Below, one piece after another: positions 10,604-22,369 of a stretch of DNA of 64,000 bases; the first letter of the stretch is position 1, and every line of letters starts with the position of its first letter. Origin of the DNA: Eutypella sp. D-1 (Eukaryota > Ascomycota > Sordariomycetes > Xylariales > Diatrypaceae). The position numbers and the translations under genes were made by a program. Below the pieces are notes generated by a model that worked only from the letters and a program-made list of their open reading frames with translations, was not told the DNA's origin and did no database searches. The stretch covers positions 2,914,001-2,978,000 of the forward strand of contig JAJTTP010000003.1 of NCBI GenBank assembly GCA_023313575.1. The letters run 5' to 3'.

Positions 10604-13600
10604 GGTGTTTTGTCGTTAGGTGTGGCCTTTGTCGTCGAGGTTCCGCTCTGGGGCGGGATGGCGCGACTTTGCGCGTAGAATTATTGATGTGCCCCCAGCA
10701 GTCTCTCTAGTAGTTAAGAAGGTGCGTGGGAAGGGGAATTGCACGGGAGCTCGACTAGCCAAGTCAAATTCGTTTCTTGATTAGCCGAGACCAGTTATGA
10801 CTTCCAGTAGGTGCTTGGATTCCGATATCAGATTGCACGGGTGGGGTTGGTTTCTTGGCCGGTTGAGGATGAGATGCAATGTCTTGTTTGTCTGTCTTGC
10901 TTTCAACCGTTTTCAACCTATCTGATCCAATTCGTGTACCAAACCTAGACAGAGACAAATATACAAAAGGGGGAGGACCAAGTTAGTCCACCGCAATTAT
11001 ATATGTAGAGCTCTTATAATTAAAGTACCTAGGTGGAAGGTAATCTGGAATTTTCTTGAATCTGACCCCCGCCGGTGATTTAAGGAAGCTCAATCCCGGG
11101 GCCGTGAAGGTACGGGGATAGAAAGTGAGAGGAGATAGGACACAATAGGGCGGAAGTCCGAGAACCAACCTATTATGTATAGCTTTTTAGGTGGGTAGTT
11201 ATGTACGATTATTTACTTTGAAAGTTAGCTCATGGGTAGGGGGGTTTTAAGGGGTGGTGGGTAAGTGGTTGTTTTTATTTGTTTCTTAACGATGGTTACC
11301 TTTTACCGACTAGGCAATATGGAGTAACTACATGGTAACGGGATTCGCACTTCTATGCCTACCACTACTTCGTACTTAGGTACATGAAAGGGTTACCACC
11401 ACTAAGCATTCGTACCTACGCTTCGTACTCCGTATATCTCGTATACGCGCACCCAGGAATGCGTAGGGTCTTGCGTGTCAAAAAGGTACTAGTATCTAGA
11501 TCTCGACTTTAATCTGTGGGGTTATAACCCACCTAAGTTAGTCCTTCACTTTGTAAGTACATACATATCAAAGTCCCCTGCTCCATTTAGTTATAATCCG
11601 GAAGCGAACGGCGGAGAAAAAAATTGTATAAGACATTAAGGCAGGTAGGCGGAACTTGGCGATTCCGTGCATAACTCAGCACAAATCCTCAATTAACGGT
11701 TTTCGATGGGACGGAATTCGGGTTCGGAAGGGCCCCACATATACAACGGGGAGTGACTCCCATCTGCAAGTGGCTGCTGCTGCTGCGTGCGGGATTCGGG
11801 GCCACATCCCAGCACTTGCATGATAAGCTTAAACATCCCTCTTCTGGTAAGTTACCCGAGAGGCTAACCACTGACCAACATTGGAACTAATCTGCAAAAG
11901 GTATTATATTGTCATAGATCTCAGGCTTTTTAGAGGTGTTCGAGCCTAGAAGTCTCGCTTATACTTCGTACATAATAGAAGCTACGACTGAATGGCACTA
12001 GTTAGACGGGCCAGACAGTCAGTTGGCCAGCTGAAAAAAGGGTTTCTCAAGTCTACTGTTTTGGTGTGAGGCTGATGGTAGGGCGGATTTGCTGTACTAT
12101 GTAACAAGCCTTGTAGCATGATATACAGTCACTTTATCTAGCAAAATGCCTTCCCGTTTTTCTACTTCGGGCCCTCGGATAATTTATTTTACATCGAAAA
12201 CCAGTCATCCATTTCCAAGGTTAACTTCAAGTCTTGTATGGTCGAGGAGGTACATCTGATTATTTCTAGTTATATCTACTTAGGTATGTCGCGTTTCGTG
12301 CCAAGGCGGGTAAGAACTTTGGTGGTAAGATCAGCTAGCTCTTCTCCGCGCAAAGGCGAGCAATAAGTTCGACCCTGGACTAATGTTTTAGTGGGAAAAT
12401 TAATGCCTTGCTTGCTACTTCCATCTTCACATGAATATGTGACTGTAGCACATGAAGCACATTTAGTCCAAACGTCCCCTAATGTGCGCCACATTACGTA
12501 CGCACTACATAAGAGTAAAAAAGTGTTTTCAACATCGTCGAAGGCATCTCCGTTTCGCTTCCGGGGACAGATGTGAAACCAGAACCTAATGTATCCCCAG
12601 TGAAGAAAATGCGCGCCCCGGACCCTTGGTAGAGGTCGGAGGATATAATGCGCCGATTGTCCGATAGCCGAGACTTTTCTGTTTTCAACTCCAAGGAACA
12701 AAACCCAGACATGGCCGCCAGGCTTGCAGCCAAGGTACCCCCCACTTGCTATCGGAAATGATACGATATGACTTACAGCCACCGGCGCCCGTTGAAAAAG
12801 AAAGAAAGCGGGAAGAGGAAAAAAAAATCCTGCTACGGCCCGCATCTGCGGCGAGACCGAACGTATACAAGTTATGGCCTGATATAACACGGAACCGAAC
12901 ACGGATACATAAAATGGGCTGAGAGTTGCGCTGAAGGATTCTCTCCATTAACTATTTTGTTTCTGAATTTTATTTTTCTATTTCTATTTATTTTTATTTT
13001 TATCTTTCCATTCCTATTAAGTGGGGGAGTAAGACAGGCCGGTTCCAGGTCCCAGCCGGACAAGTTCCAAGTGCGAAATCCGGCCACCAAAACAGAAGTC
13101 CCGGAGGCAACACCGATAACTCATCCGCCAACATGATGAGGATGATTGCCTAGAGCCAGATACTTGCTTCAGGTAATAATGTAAGTCACGCAGGTAGGAT
13201 GGTGGCCAGCGAGCAGAGCAATAAGCGGTAATCCCCCCCCATGTCAGCTTTAAAGCCGGGCACACCCCCAGCGCAAGTCACAAACTTGACTCATCGCCCT
13301 CCCGCACGTTACCCCCTGCTCTACAAAAAGTCACCTACGGGGGTTGTCTAAAAGGTAGCATGCAGATTAGATGGACACCGTGCCGCCCCCGATCTGCCCA
13401 GGCCCCAGTTAGTCGGGCGCGCGCGCACACACACGCACATGCACGAGGTTGCGTTTTTTCGGTTATGTATGCGCCAGTGTCAGTCAGTAGTCAGTGAGGA
13501 TGACTGCATGCGTCGAAGCAAGAGCGAGAACGAGCCGCATAGAAGTCAGTAAACCCACCACCCCCCTCAACACTACCCCGAGATATACTGCGCGATGGCG

Positions 13601-15464
13601 GTCTAGCGAGGTCAGATAGTCCGCCCACCTCATTGGCGGACGGTCAAAGATGATTCATAAATTTTCATAGACCGGCCCGGGTAACCATCCCGTAACGCAG
13701 ACAAACCATGTATGAACGAAACAGACTACGTGGGAGACGAGACGGGCATGCAAAATTTTTTTTTCTTAAATAAATCTCAGATCATCATGACCAGATTGGG
13801 ATTTTTGTCTTTTTTCTTGTTTCCCATAATATCCTGGCCCACCCTCTAGATGGTGTCTCTCCTCTCGTGTTCCCTACGTGAGTAACACATGCCGGCGCCC
13901 GGTGTGTCTGAGGGGACTCCGTAGTGGTGATAATAAGCTCATGTCGATCAAGACAAGCTTCACCAATGTCACAGGTTGATAGGGAAGAGCGGGAGGCCGA
14001 TGCGGTAAGAAGGACGATCTCGTCGTACCCGCGCCGTCACTCTGTAACAACGCATGTGATTTTTCTTTTTTTTTTTTTTCGGTTACCACGCCACAAAAAA
14101 AGAAGAAAGTATAACACATGTGAATTGGCTTTCTCCCCAGCTGCAAATGAATGTCCAACCGCCACCTCGCGTTCCTTTCCAGACTTGCCTCTTTTACCAT
14201 GCCGGCCATCGTATGAAGTAGGCTTACGTGACCTGTTTCTTATACATATCCAGGGCCACTTAACATTTGGTATTCGAGATGGATCTTGCAGCACCCCCAA
14301 AATTAAGGCATCGTCTATGTACGAATGTAGGCTAAGCTTTTCTCCTTGCTGCAAATCGATTGCCAAGTTGCAGGGTCTGGAATACATAATATGTGGAATA
14401 GCAGAATGAAAGACAAAGGGGGGGACTGACTCGGCAGTATGGTCATATCAGATCGTGTTAATTGACGATCTAGCTGGTAATCGATAGATACAAGCCATAA
14501 CTCATATTCTACCTACCTGCAATATGCTCGCCCAAAGGTTCTCTCGAGTTTCTCCTGTACCTCACCATTGGAACCGGCGGGCTGGCAGGCTTGGATGGAC
14601 GGATCCGGAGAATAAAATGCAACGTCCGGGTTGGTGGAACGTGTGCTTAGGTATGCTGGGGAAGCTATAATGGTCAAATCAGCCAATCAACTACCAGATA
14701 GTGCCAAGGCAAGACAAGACGTACTTGGCATTAAAAGAAGCGGTTCTTTCTTTCTAGATGCATCTGTCTATGGCATGGCATAACTGCCAACTGCCTACTA
14801 TCTCTCTCCCTCAGTAGATAAACAATAGTCAGGTTAACCTACCTAACCAACTTGGCCTCTTTCAGCCTTACGATGACGCATTAGTTTAGTTTACTCTTTT
14901 TTTTACCATGTGAACTTACAAAGTCGTCGAGTTGTCATAGGCTGATGATACCTAAACAAATAAACGCAAAAGTACGGAAATAGAGTACATACATGCCAAG
15001 TGTCCTTTCCCGAAGAATTCCCCCTTCTCAACTCATTGTTTTCGACGCCACCTCAGCCTAGCCTGCGTCTCTCAACCCCCCCCCCCCTCTCTCTCTTTGT
15101 GAATAACATGCTGTAGGCATGCCACAGCAAGTTAGCATACTTTGCCTACAACAACGTCCGATTTAGATATGGTGATACCTTATTGCACCCTCTAATTAGC
15201 TCTAGTTAGACGAGCAAAGAGTTAACGAATAACGAGCAACGAGCCAACGAGCCAACGAACCGAAACCACGCATAACGCACACGGCATCCTGTACAACAAC
15301 GCCTTGGGGCCAACAACAGTCTACGAAAGACTCGCAGCTTAAAATTTCTCACATCAAGGTGGAATCAGGGGAGCAGGGCGCAGAGACCGCCCGAGAGATT
15401 ATTCGATTTTACCTACACTTGATATATAGCTTGCTGGGCGTGCAGCCCAATCGATAAACAGAAG
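10604..15464. other. Long intergenic region (4.9 kb)
   Basis: Holds the promoter side of the ABC transporter and of the SARAF-like gene (divergent). No domain-bearing frame was found. The longest open frame (12276-12902, minus, 208 codons) is not protein-like. Poly-T occurs near 14060-14080 and a C run followed by (CT)n near 15076-15095. Confidence 0.5.
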
Positions 15465-16475
15465 ATGCAGCTCTCCAACCTCCTCGCACATCCCCTCCTC
15501 CTCCTCCTCCTCCTCGGCCTCTCCCTCGGCCCGGCACCAATATCCGCCGCCAAAAAGCCACCGGCCAAAGACGCAATCCTGCTCTCGACCGTCGAAGCCC
15601 TAACACTCCGCGCGGGCCAAATGACGACGCATCGGCGAGTCTCCGCAATCCCGCAGTTACGCTGCGCATCGCGGCGGGAGGTCTGCGCGCTGCACGAGGT
15701 GAGCTCGATGCGGTGCACGAACCAGGGCGGGGGGTACGGGGGCGCGGAGTTCGACGCGCAGTGGTCGTGCGTCGCGGACCTGCCGCCCGAGCTCCGGCTC
15801 GCCGCCGCCGACGTCGTCTGCGAGGGCTACAGCGGCCCCGATGACCCCTACGTCTTGCGCGGTAGCTGCGGCGTCATCTATACCCTCGCGCTCACTGAGC
15901 TCGGCGAGGCGCGATTCCCTGAGCTCGTCGGTGGTGGTGGTGGTGGGGGGTGGTGGGGTACGGATGGCAGGAGACGCGACGGTAGTGAATCGGTGGACTG
16001 GTCCGCTATCCTCTTCTCCGTCGTCTTCCTCGCCGTTTGCGCCTGGATCCTGGTCTCCGCGTGCCGCAACGCCGCGGCTAACAACAATACCGGCGACAGG
16101 CGGCCCAGGCGGCCGGCGCGCCGCGCCCCGGGATTCGGTGGCGGTGGCTGGGGAGGCGGCGACGACGGATGGGACGACCCGCCGCCCCCGTACCCCGGGA
16201 CCAAGCCCTCCTATCCGTCATCGTCAGCCGCCGCGTCGCAGGGCTGGCGCCCCGGGTTCTGGAGCGGGCTAGCGGGCGGCGCCGCCGCCGGGTACGCGGC
16301 TGGGAACGCGGGGCGCGCTACCAGGAATCGTAACGATTACCGCGGCGGCGGCGGCGGCAGTGGTGGTGGTTGGGGCGGCTTCGGGGGCTCGTCCTCGTCG
16401 TCTCGCTCGGGGTCTGCGTCGGTCTCCACATCGAGACACGAGAGTACTGGCTTCGGGTCCACCAGCCGACGATGA
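15465..16475 (+). CDS. SARAF-like ER membrane protein (336 aa)
   Basis: Single exon. A signal peptide (Leu-rich, residues 9-21, cleavage near 28) precedes a luminal domain with six conserved Cys (67, 74, 84, 102, 119, 135). It contains the family blocks ALTLRAGQMTTHRRVSAIPQL, AEFDAQWSC, VVCEGY and YVLRGSCGVIYTL, matching the SARAF/TMEM66 family. One transmembrane helix follows (180-199). The cytosolic tail is Gly/Ser/Pro-rich and of low complexity. In animals SARAF sits in the ER and promotes inactivation of store-operated Ca2+ entry. Fungi lack clear STIM/Orai partners, so a role in calcium handling here is inference. A CT-rich leader and Leu codon repeats (ctcctc) lie at the start. The gene converges on BRE1. 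Confidence 0.9.
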   Translation: MQLSNLLAHPLLLLLLLGLSLGPAPISAAKKPPAKDAILLSTVEALTLRAGQMTTHRRVSAIPQLRCASRREVCALHEVSSMRCTNQGGGYGGAEFDAQWSCVADLPPELRLAAADVVCEGYSGPDDPYVLRGSCGVIYTLALTELGEARFPELVGGGGGGGWWGTDGRRRDGSESVDWSAILFSVVFLAVCAWILVSACRNAAANNNTGDRRPRRPARRAPGFGGGGWGGGDDGWDDPPPPYPGTKPSYPSSSAAASQGWRPGFWSGLAGGAAAGYAAGNAGRATRNRNDYRGGGGGSGGGWGGFGGSSSSSRSGSASVSTSRHESTGFGSTSRR

Positions 16476-17310
16476 AGCATGGCATGGGTCTATAGAGGAT
16501 TCCGACCTGCAACCTGCAGTATTAGTAGTATCTCATGTATGAGAAAACACGTTAGTTCCTACCGACAACAGAATAAAAAGAAGACAAATGATGACGACAA
16601 GCTCTTCCCGCTGCAAGCTTGCACCCACGGTACTGAAGAATTTTCAGTTCTTTATTTCTTGTTCACGAGGGACTTGCACTTGGTGGATCTCTTTTTTTTT
16701 TCCTTTGACCGAACTCTATTACTATTATGCAGTTGACCTGGGCCAAGCCTCTTCCGCTTTCCCCTTATCCAGTGCTTTAGAGTAAAGTAGTAGTTCAAGC
16801 TTGCTTTCGCGGTCCCAGGCCCGAGCAAACCACCCTGGGCTCGTTGTCGTGCAATCCAGGCGAGAGTCGTCGTTGGCTGGCCTATTCGGTTATCCCCTTT
16901 CTGAGCACATGCGTAGATCTAGATCGCAAATTGCAAATCGCAGGCGTCAGGCGTGGCCGGAATTCATAGGCGTAGGCGAAAGTCGCAATTCGCAATCGCA
17001 ATGGTATAGTCTATTACGGTCCAATACCGGGACCTCCGTTATGTGCCTGCCTGGTCCATAGTCGGCCATATTGAAGAGCATTGACCGTCCGTCATCCTGC
17101 CTAGTCCAGTGGTGAACAGGCGCTCGTCGGCCCGGGCACTTGTATATTCCCCTCCGAACAGAAATTCAAGGCATCGTAGTATGTACAATCGAGTCTTACA
17201 AGTCGTCCCCCCCACAGCCACCCGCTCTTATATTACAAATCGTCGTCTATCATTCCGGTGTCGGTTGCAGGATCCACGTAATCCAAGTGATGCTCCGGTC
17301 CACATTGGAC
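16476..17310. other. 3'-3' spacer between convergent SARAF-like gene and BRE1
   Basis: About 830 bp serving the 3' UTRs of two convergent genes. Several TTGCAAATCGCA/TCGCAATTCGCAATCGCA-like near-repeats lie at 16925-17000. No gene is seen. Confidence 0.6.
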
Positions 17311-20198
17311 TTATAAATGTATAGCCATAGCATCCGACTTGTCGAAGGGTTTGTTACACGCAGGGCATTTGCGCATACGGTTCACTATTCTGTCGTCGAC
17401 ACAGCCCTTGCAAAAAACGTGACCGCAAGTTCGAATAACCGTATCCTTGAAATTGGTTCGGCATATCGAGCAGGTTGCGAGTTTCTATAATACTTGTCAG
17501 CATCACGTCGCGTGCAGGCTAGGATAATTCGCATCGGTACTTACACGCAGCATTTCCTCCTCTTCAGAGGAATTGCTCAGGCTCTTGGCCTTCCACTTAT
17601 CGCGATCCTTGGAGGTCGTATCAAGGCGCACCTTAAGCTTCTCAACGTCGGCCTCTAGGGCTGCAGTCCGCTCCTTGGCCAAAGAAGTCGTTGAATCCTT
17701 GGACTTAGCCAACCCCGTCAGATCGGCAACCTGCTGCTTGAGAGCATCGAAACGTCGCAAGGCTTCCCCGCTACTAGTGTCGAGTCTCTTGTTCTCGGCC
17801 GTGAGCGAGGCGTTGGTCTGTTTCATATCGGCCAACTGTTTATCGAGGTTGGTGACCAGTGTACGGTTCTGAGCCTCCACCTCCTTTAGCTGCGAAATGA
17901 TATCCGAACTCTTATTGTTCTGCACGCGCAGCTTCTTGATCTCCTCGCTCTTTTGGTCCGCATCTTTGCGCGTATTGAAGTACTTTTGATCTGCCTTGCT
18001 CTTCTCAGCAATCGCTAAAGCAACACGTTCCTCCAATGCTGCAAAATCCATGACCTTTTTATTGGCGAGCCCTTGAAATTTCTTGATGGCTCTGCTCAAG
18101 CCTGGAATCTCGCTCTCGATCGACTGGTAATCTTGCAGTAGCTTTTTGTACTTTTCGCGGAGTACGTCGGGTGATAGTTCGTCAACGTCTGGCCGCGGTT
18201 CCATATCAACATCCTCCTTGGGCTGTAATCTGTCCAAGGCAGCTTCGAGGGTACTGATGCGATCTTCTTTGGCGTCCACGAGTTCCTTCATGTGCACCAT
18301 CGCAGTTTTTTCCTGCTCCTTGCCGTTTTTGAGCATTGTAACTTCAGCGAACATCTCGTCTCTTGTTGCTCGAATACGGGCAAGATTAGTGTCAGCTTGC
18401 TGGAGCTGATCCTCAAGGTCTGCAATGAGTGCCTGGGCCTCGGTTTCTAGCTGTTGGCGGGTCGCTTCCCTTTCCTTCTTCAACTGTTCGTTCACCGTTT
18501 GTAAAGACTTGTTCGCAGCCTCCAGGTGGTTTACGCGCTTAATGAGGTCCTCGTTCTGCCCCTTAAATAATCTGAAAACCTCGGTACGGGCATAATCCTC
18601 GTCACTTAGGCTTGTCTGACGGGCCTGCACGGCAGTAAGTTCTTCTCGCAATGACCGGGCTTCTGCTAAAGCTGATTCTAGCAACTCCTTTCGCTTCTCA
18701 GCAACGGCTGTAGCTTCGCGTAGAGCTGACTGTAAAGCTTCGCCACTTCCACTTGGGCTGTCGACATCCATGCCATTCTGCAGGTCACTGGCACCTGGGC
18801 GAGCAGTGGCTTGCGCGATGGCCTGTTGTTCGAGCTTCTGAACTTGGGCACTTTTAAGACGATCCAGTTTTCGCTCTGCCTTCATATACCGAAGCGTTGC
18901 TGTGTCTAGCTGGCCTGACAAGCTATCCTTGTCTGCAGTAAGACGATCGAGCTTGACGAGAAAATCCTTCTGTTTTGCTAAAAGCGCATTGACCTGTGCT
19001 TGTATTTCGGTGACGTTGGGTGGAACTTGGCCCCGAGACGCAGCCAGGCGCGAAAATAAATCTTCCACCTTCTGCTTAATGGTAGTTGCTTTATCACCGA
19101 GGTGGGATTCGAACTCCTCGACTCCACGGAAATGTGTGTGGGTAGGGAAAGGGTGGTCTTGAATAGAAGTTAGCAATAGAGCAAATATTAGGAGGTGCGG
19201 GAGAATGTAACAATACCGTCGGAATCTACTAATGAGGATATGCGGCCGTCTGCAATAACTTCGATTTCCTGGAGTAGCTGGTGCATAGCGTGTTAGATCG
19301 TCCTTAGAATACGGCATGTTGATATCTCAGGCTTACCTGCAGCCACCAGGCGTCGACGACACGGAGGTGATCATCATGATGGGTAGCTCGTCTTGCGTAT
19401 TCGTCTAGGCGGGCTTCTAAGGTGCTCCTCTCCCGCTTATACTCGAGCATTTGTCGGTATATGGCATCTTTTTGGTAGTCCTAACCAGTCCACAATTGTC
19501 AGCAACATGTCCCATTCCTTCTCGAGAATATTGAATGATGCGAATGTGTGTAGATAGAAAGTGGTTCGAACCATGTGGACAGTTGAGCGAAGCGGATGGT
19601 TCAAGAAGGGTCAGACTCAGGGTGTGGAAGAATGATGACAGCAAGGCTGGGCATCGGGACTGAAAGTGTGAGCGGAAGGTCTCAATGATGACACAGATGT
19701 CAGAGACTGCAATTGGGCTGGATTATGATGGGGCAAAGACAGGCGGTGGCCGAAGGAATTACGCGTTGACATGAAATGGTAACAATAACTGCGATGATAA
19801 TCGTAGTACAGTAGTGGTTCGCGTATCGTGTAAGGAAAAAAAAAACAATTGTATCGTGTATCGATTGTGTCCAATCCAATGTGTTCTATGCTCGTGGTGG
19901 TAATGGGATAGTGGTAACAATCGTAGCGATAATATTGGTAATGTTAAGGCGGTATCGTGTCGTGTTATGCCATGTCATGCCGTATCATGTCGTGTCGTGT
20001 GTGATATGAAGATGTGAAGATGCTTACCTCAATCCAGGCCTCATCGCCATCGTCCTTGGATTTGCTGCTACCATTTACTGCCTGTCGTTTACTAGGTGGT
20101 GCAATATCATCAGAACTGCTCAAGGCAGGCCTCTTACGATCTTCCATCTTGACGACGGTAGACAGAGGCGCGATTGTTGGTGATGTAGTTAGAGGCAT
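17311..20198 (-). CDS. bre1: E3 ubiquitin-protein ligase BRE1 (720 aa; 703 from the internal start)
   Basis: Exons 20198-20028, 19480-19337, 19277-19217, 19157-17545 and 17484-17311 sum to 721 codons. The N-terminus carries [20 protein letters not shown], and exon 2 carries [13 protein letters not shown], both BRE1 hallmarks. A long coiled coil occupies most of exon 4. The last exon encodes the C3HC4 RING ([23 protein letters not shown]; about 668-706) and ends MAIHL. BRE1 with Rad6 monoubiquitinates histone H2B in the nucleus, promoting H3K4 and H3K79 methylation. Two starts are possible: ATG at 20198 (C at -3) and ATG at 20147 (A at -3, G at +4, the stronger context). The first intron is 547 nt, far longer than the others (59-60 nt), and contains ATGTCGTG-like near-repeats just after the donor. 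Confidence 0.95.
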
Positions 20199-22369
20199 GA
20201 GAAACGGGATGTCGCGCGATGTTTTGTAGGTAGGAGTGATGGCCGAAGTAATGGCCAGAGAAGAAGAGATTTGTCACGGGGGTTGTGTAGAGATTGGTCT
20301 AGTGGAGGCAAAAGTGGAAGAAACCAAGTACAGAGAGCAAGCCGAGAGGGAGATGAGGAGGCGCGTGCGAAGGCGAAGGGTCAAGGGTTAAGAATCGGAG
20401 GGGAGAGGCGTAGAACGCCAAAAAAAAATGGCTTGAATGGGAAGAAAAACACCCTTCAGAATGGATTCTGTTGTCGCATCGATAAACTGTAGCCGGTCGC
20501 AGCCAGGAATGGCATTTATAGATGTCAACAAGTGTATGGATGATGTTGCGGGCAAGTTAAACTTGTCAGTCTGGCAGTCTCTGACAGTATGGGTACTGAG
20601 AAGGCAGGACACAAAGGGTGGTGGGAAGTGTTGAGTGGGAAGGAAAAAAAATTGGGTGAGAAGTGGAAGACTGAGAAAGAGACTGGTGAAAGGCTTGAAT
20701 TCAGTCGGGTCCAGTACACGCTTGAAAGTAACCACCAGGCCAGGCCAGCCAGACAAGACCAGCAAACTAATGAAAGGTAGAGAACGGAGAACGGACAATA
20801 GGTGTTAGTTAGTAGTGGTGGTAGTAGTAGTGGTTGTAGTAGTGAATGGTAGGAGTAGAGAGTAGTGTAGTAGTCCACAGGTGGTGCAAAAAAAATAGTG
20901 GTGAATAGAACCTTGGAAAATGCACCAGTGTAGCAGGCAAGCAGGTAACTGTAGAAGGTATCTATGGGGTACCTGATCTGTATAGTGCAGTATATATGGG
21001 TCAAAATAGACTGTTCACAGGTGTGCGGGTACAAGTCAAGGTAAATAGATACCATAGGTACTATTTAGATACCTCTGGCTTAAGAGTACCAACTGCCTGG
21101 GTGTCTACCTACACATTTGTGCAGGTAGATAGACGTTTACCTCGGTTTAAGAAAATGAATAAGGTGACATTCAATACGTTGAAGAATGGAAAGAGAAGAG
21201 AGAATGTTGCTACTAGGTATAGAAAATGGTTGGTGGGTGGGTTGGCGGGCTAGTTAGTAGTAGTAGTAGTAGTAATGGTTGTTCCATATGGACAGGAGTC
21301 CAGCAAAAGTATCTGATATTTACTTCAGTCGCGTTATTTTTGTTGAAAATTTTTTTTTCACAACCTTGAACTTTTCCGATATTACATATTGCTTTGTGTT
21401 TTTAAGGTATTTTCTTCTTATTCTTGCTTTGGACCAGAACAGGGCAGTGACGCGTTATTATTGTATGTAGCTCCATCAGTCGGTTTCAAGCTGTACCTAC
21501 AGTAAGTACATACGAAGTAGTGGGATATACTGTAATCTTTAATTGCCAGGCTCCCTTTCTTTGGAAGGCACGATGGAGAATTTGTCTATATTAAGCCTAG
21601 ACGTTATGTTGGTCCATCGATAAGCCATATTCCAATGGGGCTCTGGCAGGTCTAATTCATCTGATTCGTCCATATCTATATCATTATAACCGTATCTATA
21701 TCTGTATATCCAGATATCTCGGCAATACAAGGTTTGGAGTCTGGCCCGTGCACATTTAGCGTTGCAGATTGGTTACTAAGTACCTATGTAGGTAGTCAAC
21801 CTACAGGAGCTGGCCAATGACAGGCTAAACTATCTGAAAGTTGACTTAGGTATTTAGGTACTTATATGTGGAACCTGGGAAGCCACCCATACATAGTGGG
21901 GGAAGTTGCAGACTGCTAAGTAGTACCTAAGGCAAGTTTTTCCAGTCTAGGTTTTCTTGCTGGTTCATTGAAGTACAATCCCACCTTTTCCATCCCACCT
22001 TTTCCATCCCACCTTTACTGCTCCCTAAATATCCTATCACCTACTAACTACCTTCTTATCCTTCTGACTCTTAACTTACAAACACAAACGACTACAATAC
22101 GTCTTGCCTATCTACATCAAGTTTGACAATCTATCACTTTCTTATGTGTGTGCCATTGATCCAATAACTGGCATTGATTCCCCTACTCTTGAGCCACTCT
22201 CTTCTCAAGAGGGGATAATGCCCCGATCTAATTCGAACCACATCAACTGCATCCTCCAATTCCATCGTCATACCTAGGTATCCATATCCATCCATATCCG
22301 CATGGAAACGAATATTCTTACAATCATCGATAATTCAAATACAGTAGAAATAGTAGGATTTGTTTGAGG
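20199..22369. other. Divergent promoter region between BRE1 and BDP1
   Basis: About 2.2 kb without a supported gene. It contains (AGT)n-type repeats near 20815-20850 and 21252-21274, a 14-bp tandem repeat at 21980, and one TACCTAGGTA palindrome (22271-22280) about 90 bp before the BDP1 ATG. Confidence 0.6.
21980..22017 (+). repeat. 14-bp tandem repeat, 2.7 copies
   Basis: Unit CCCACCTTTTCCAT, two perfect copies (21980-21993 and 21994-22007) and a third partial one, about 350 bp upstream of BDP1. Confidence 0.9.

Noticed and set aside
12276..12902. 208-codon open frame, minus strand
   Set aside because: Long for chance, but its sequence shows no domain, helical pattern or conserved-looking motif, and overlapping frames on the same strand are equally open.
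19090..19125. GAGTTCGAATCCC, like a tRNA B box (minus strand)
   Set aside because: It is coding sequence of BRE1 (VEEFESHLG) with no A box or cloverleaf around it.
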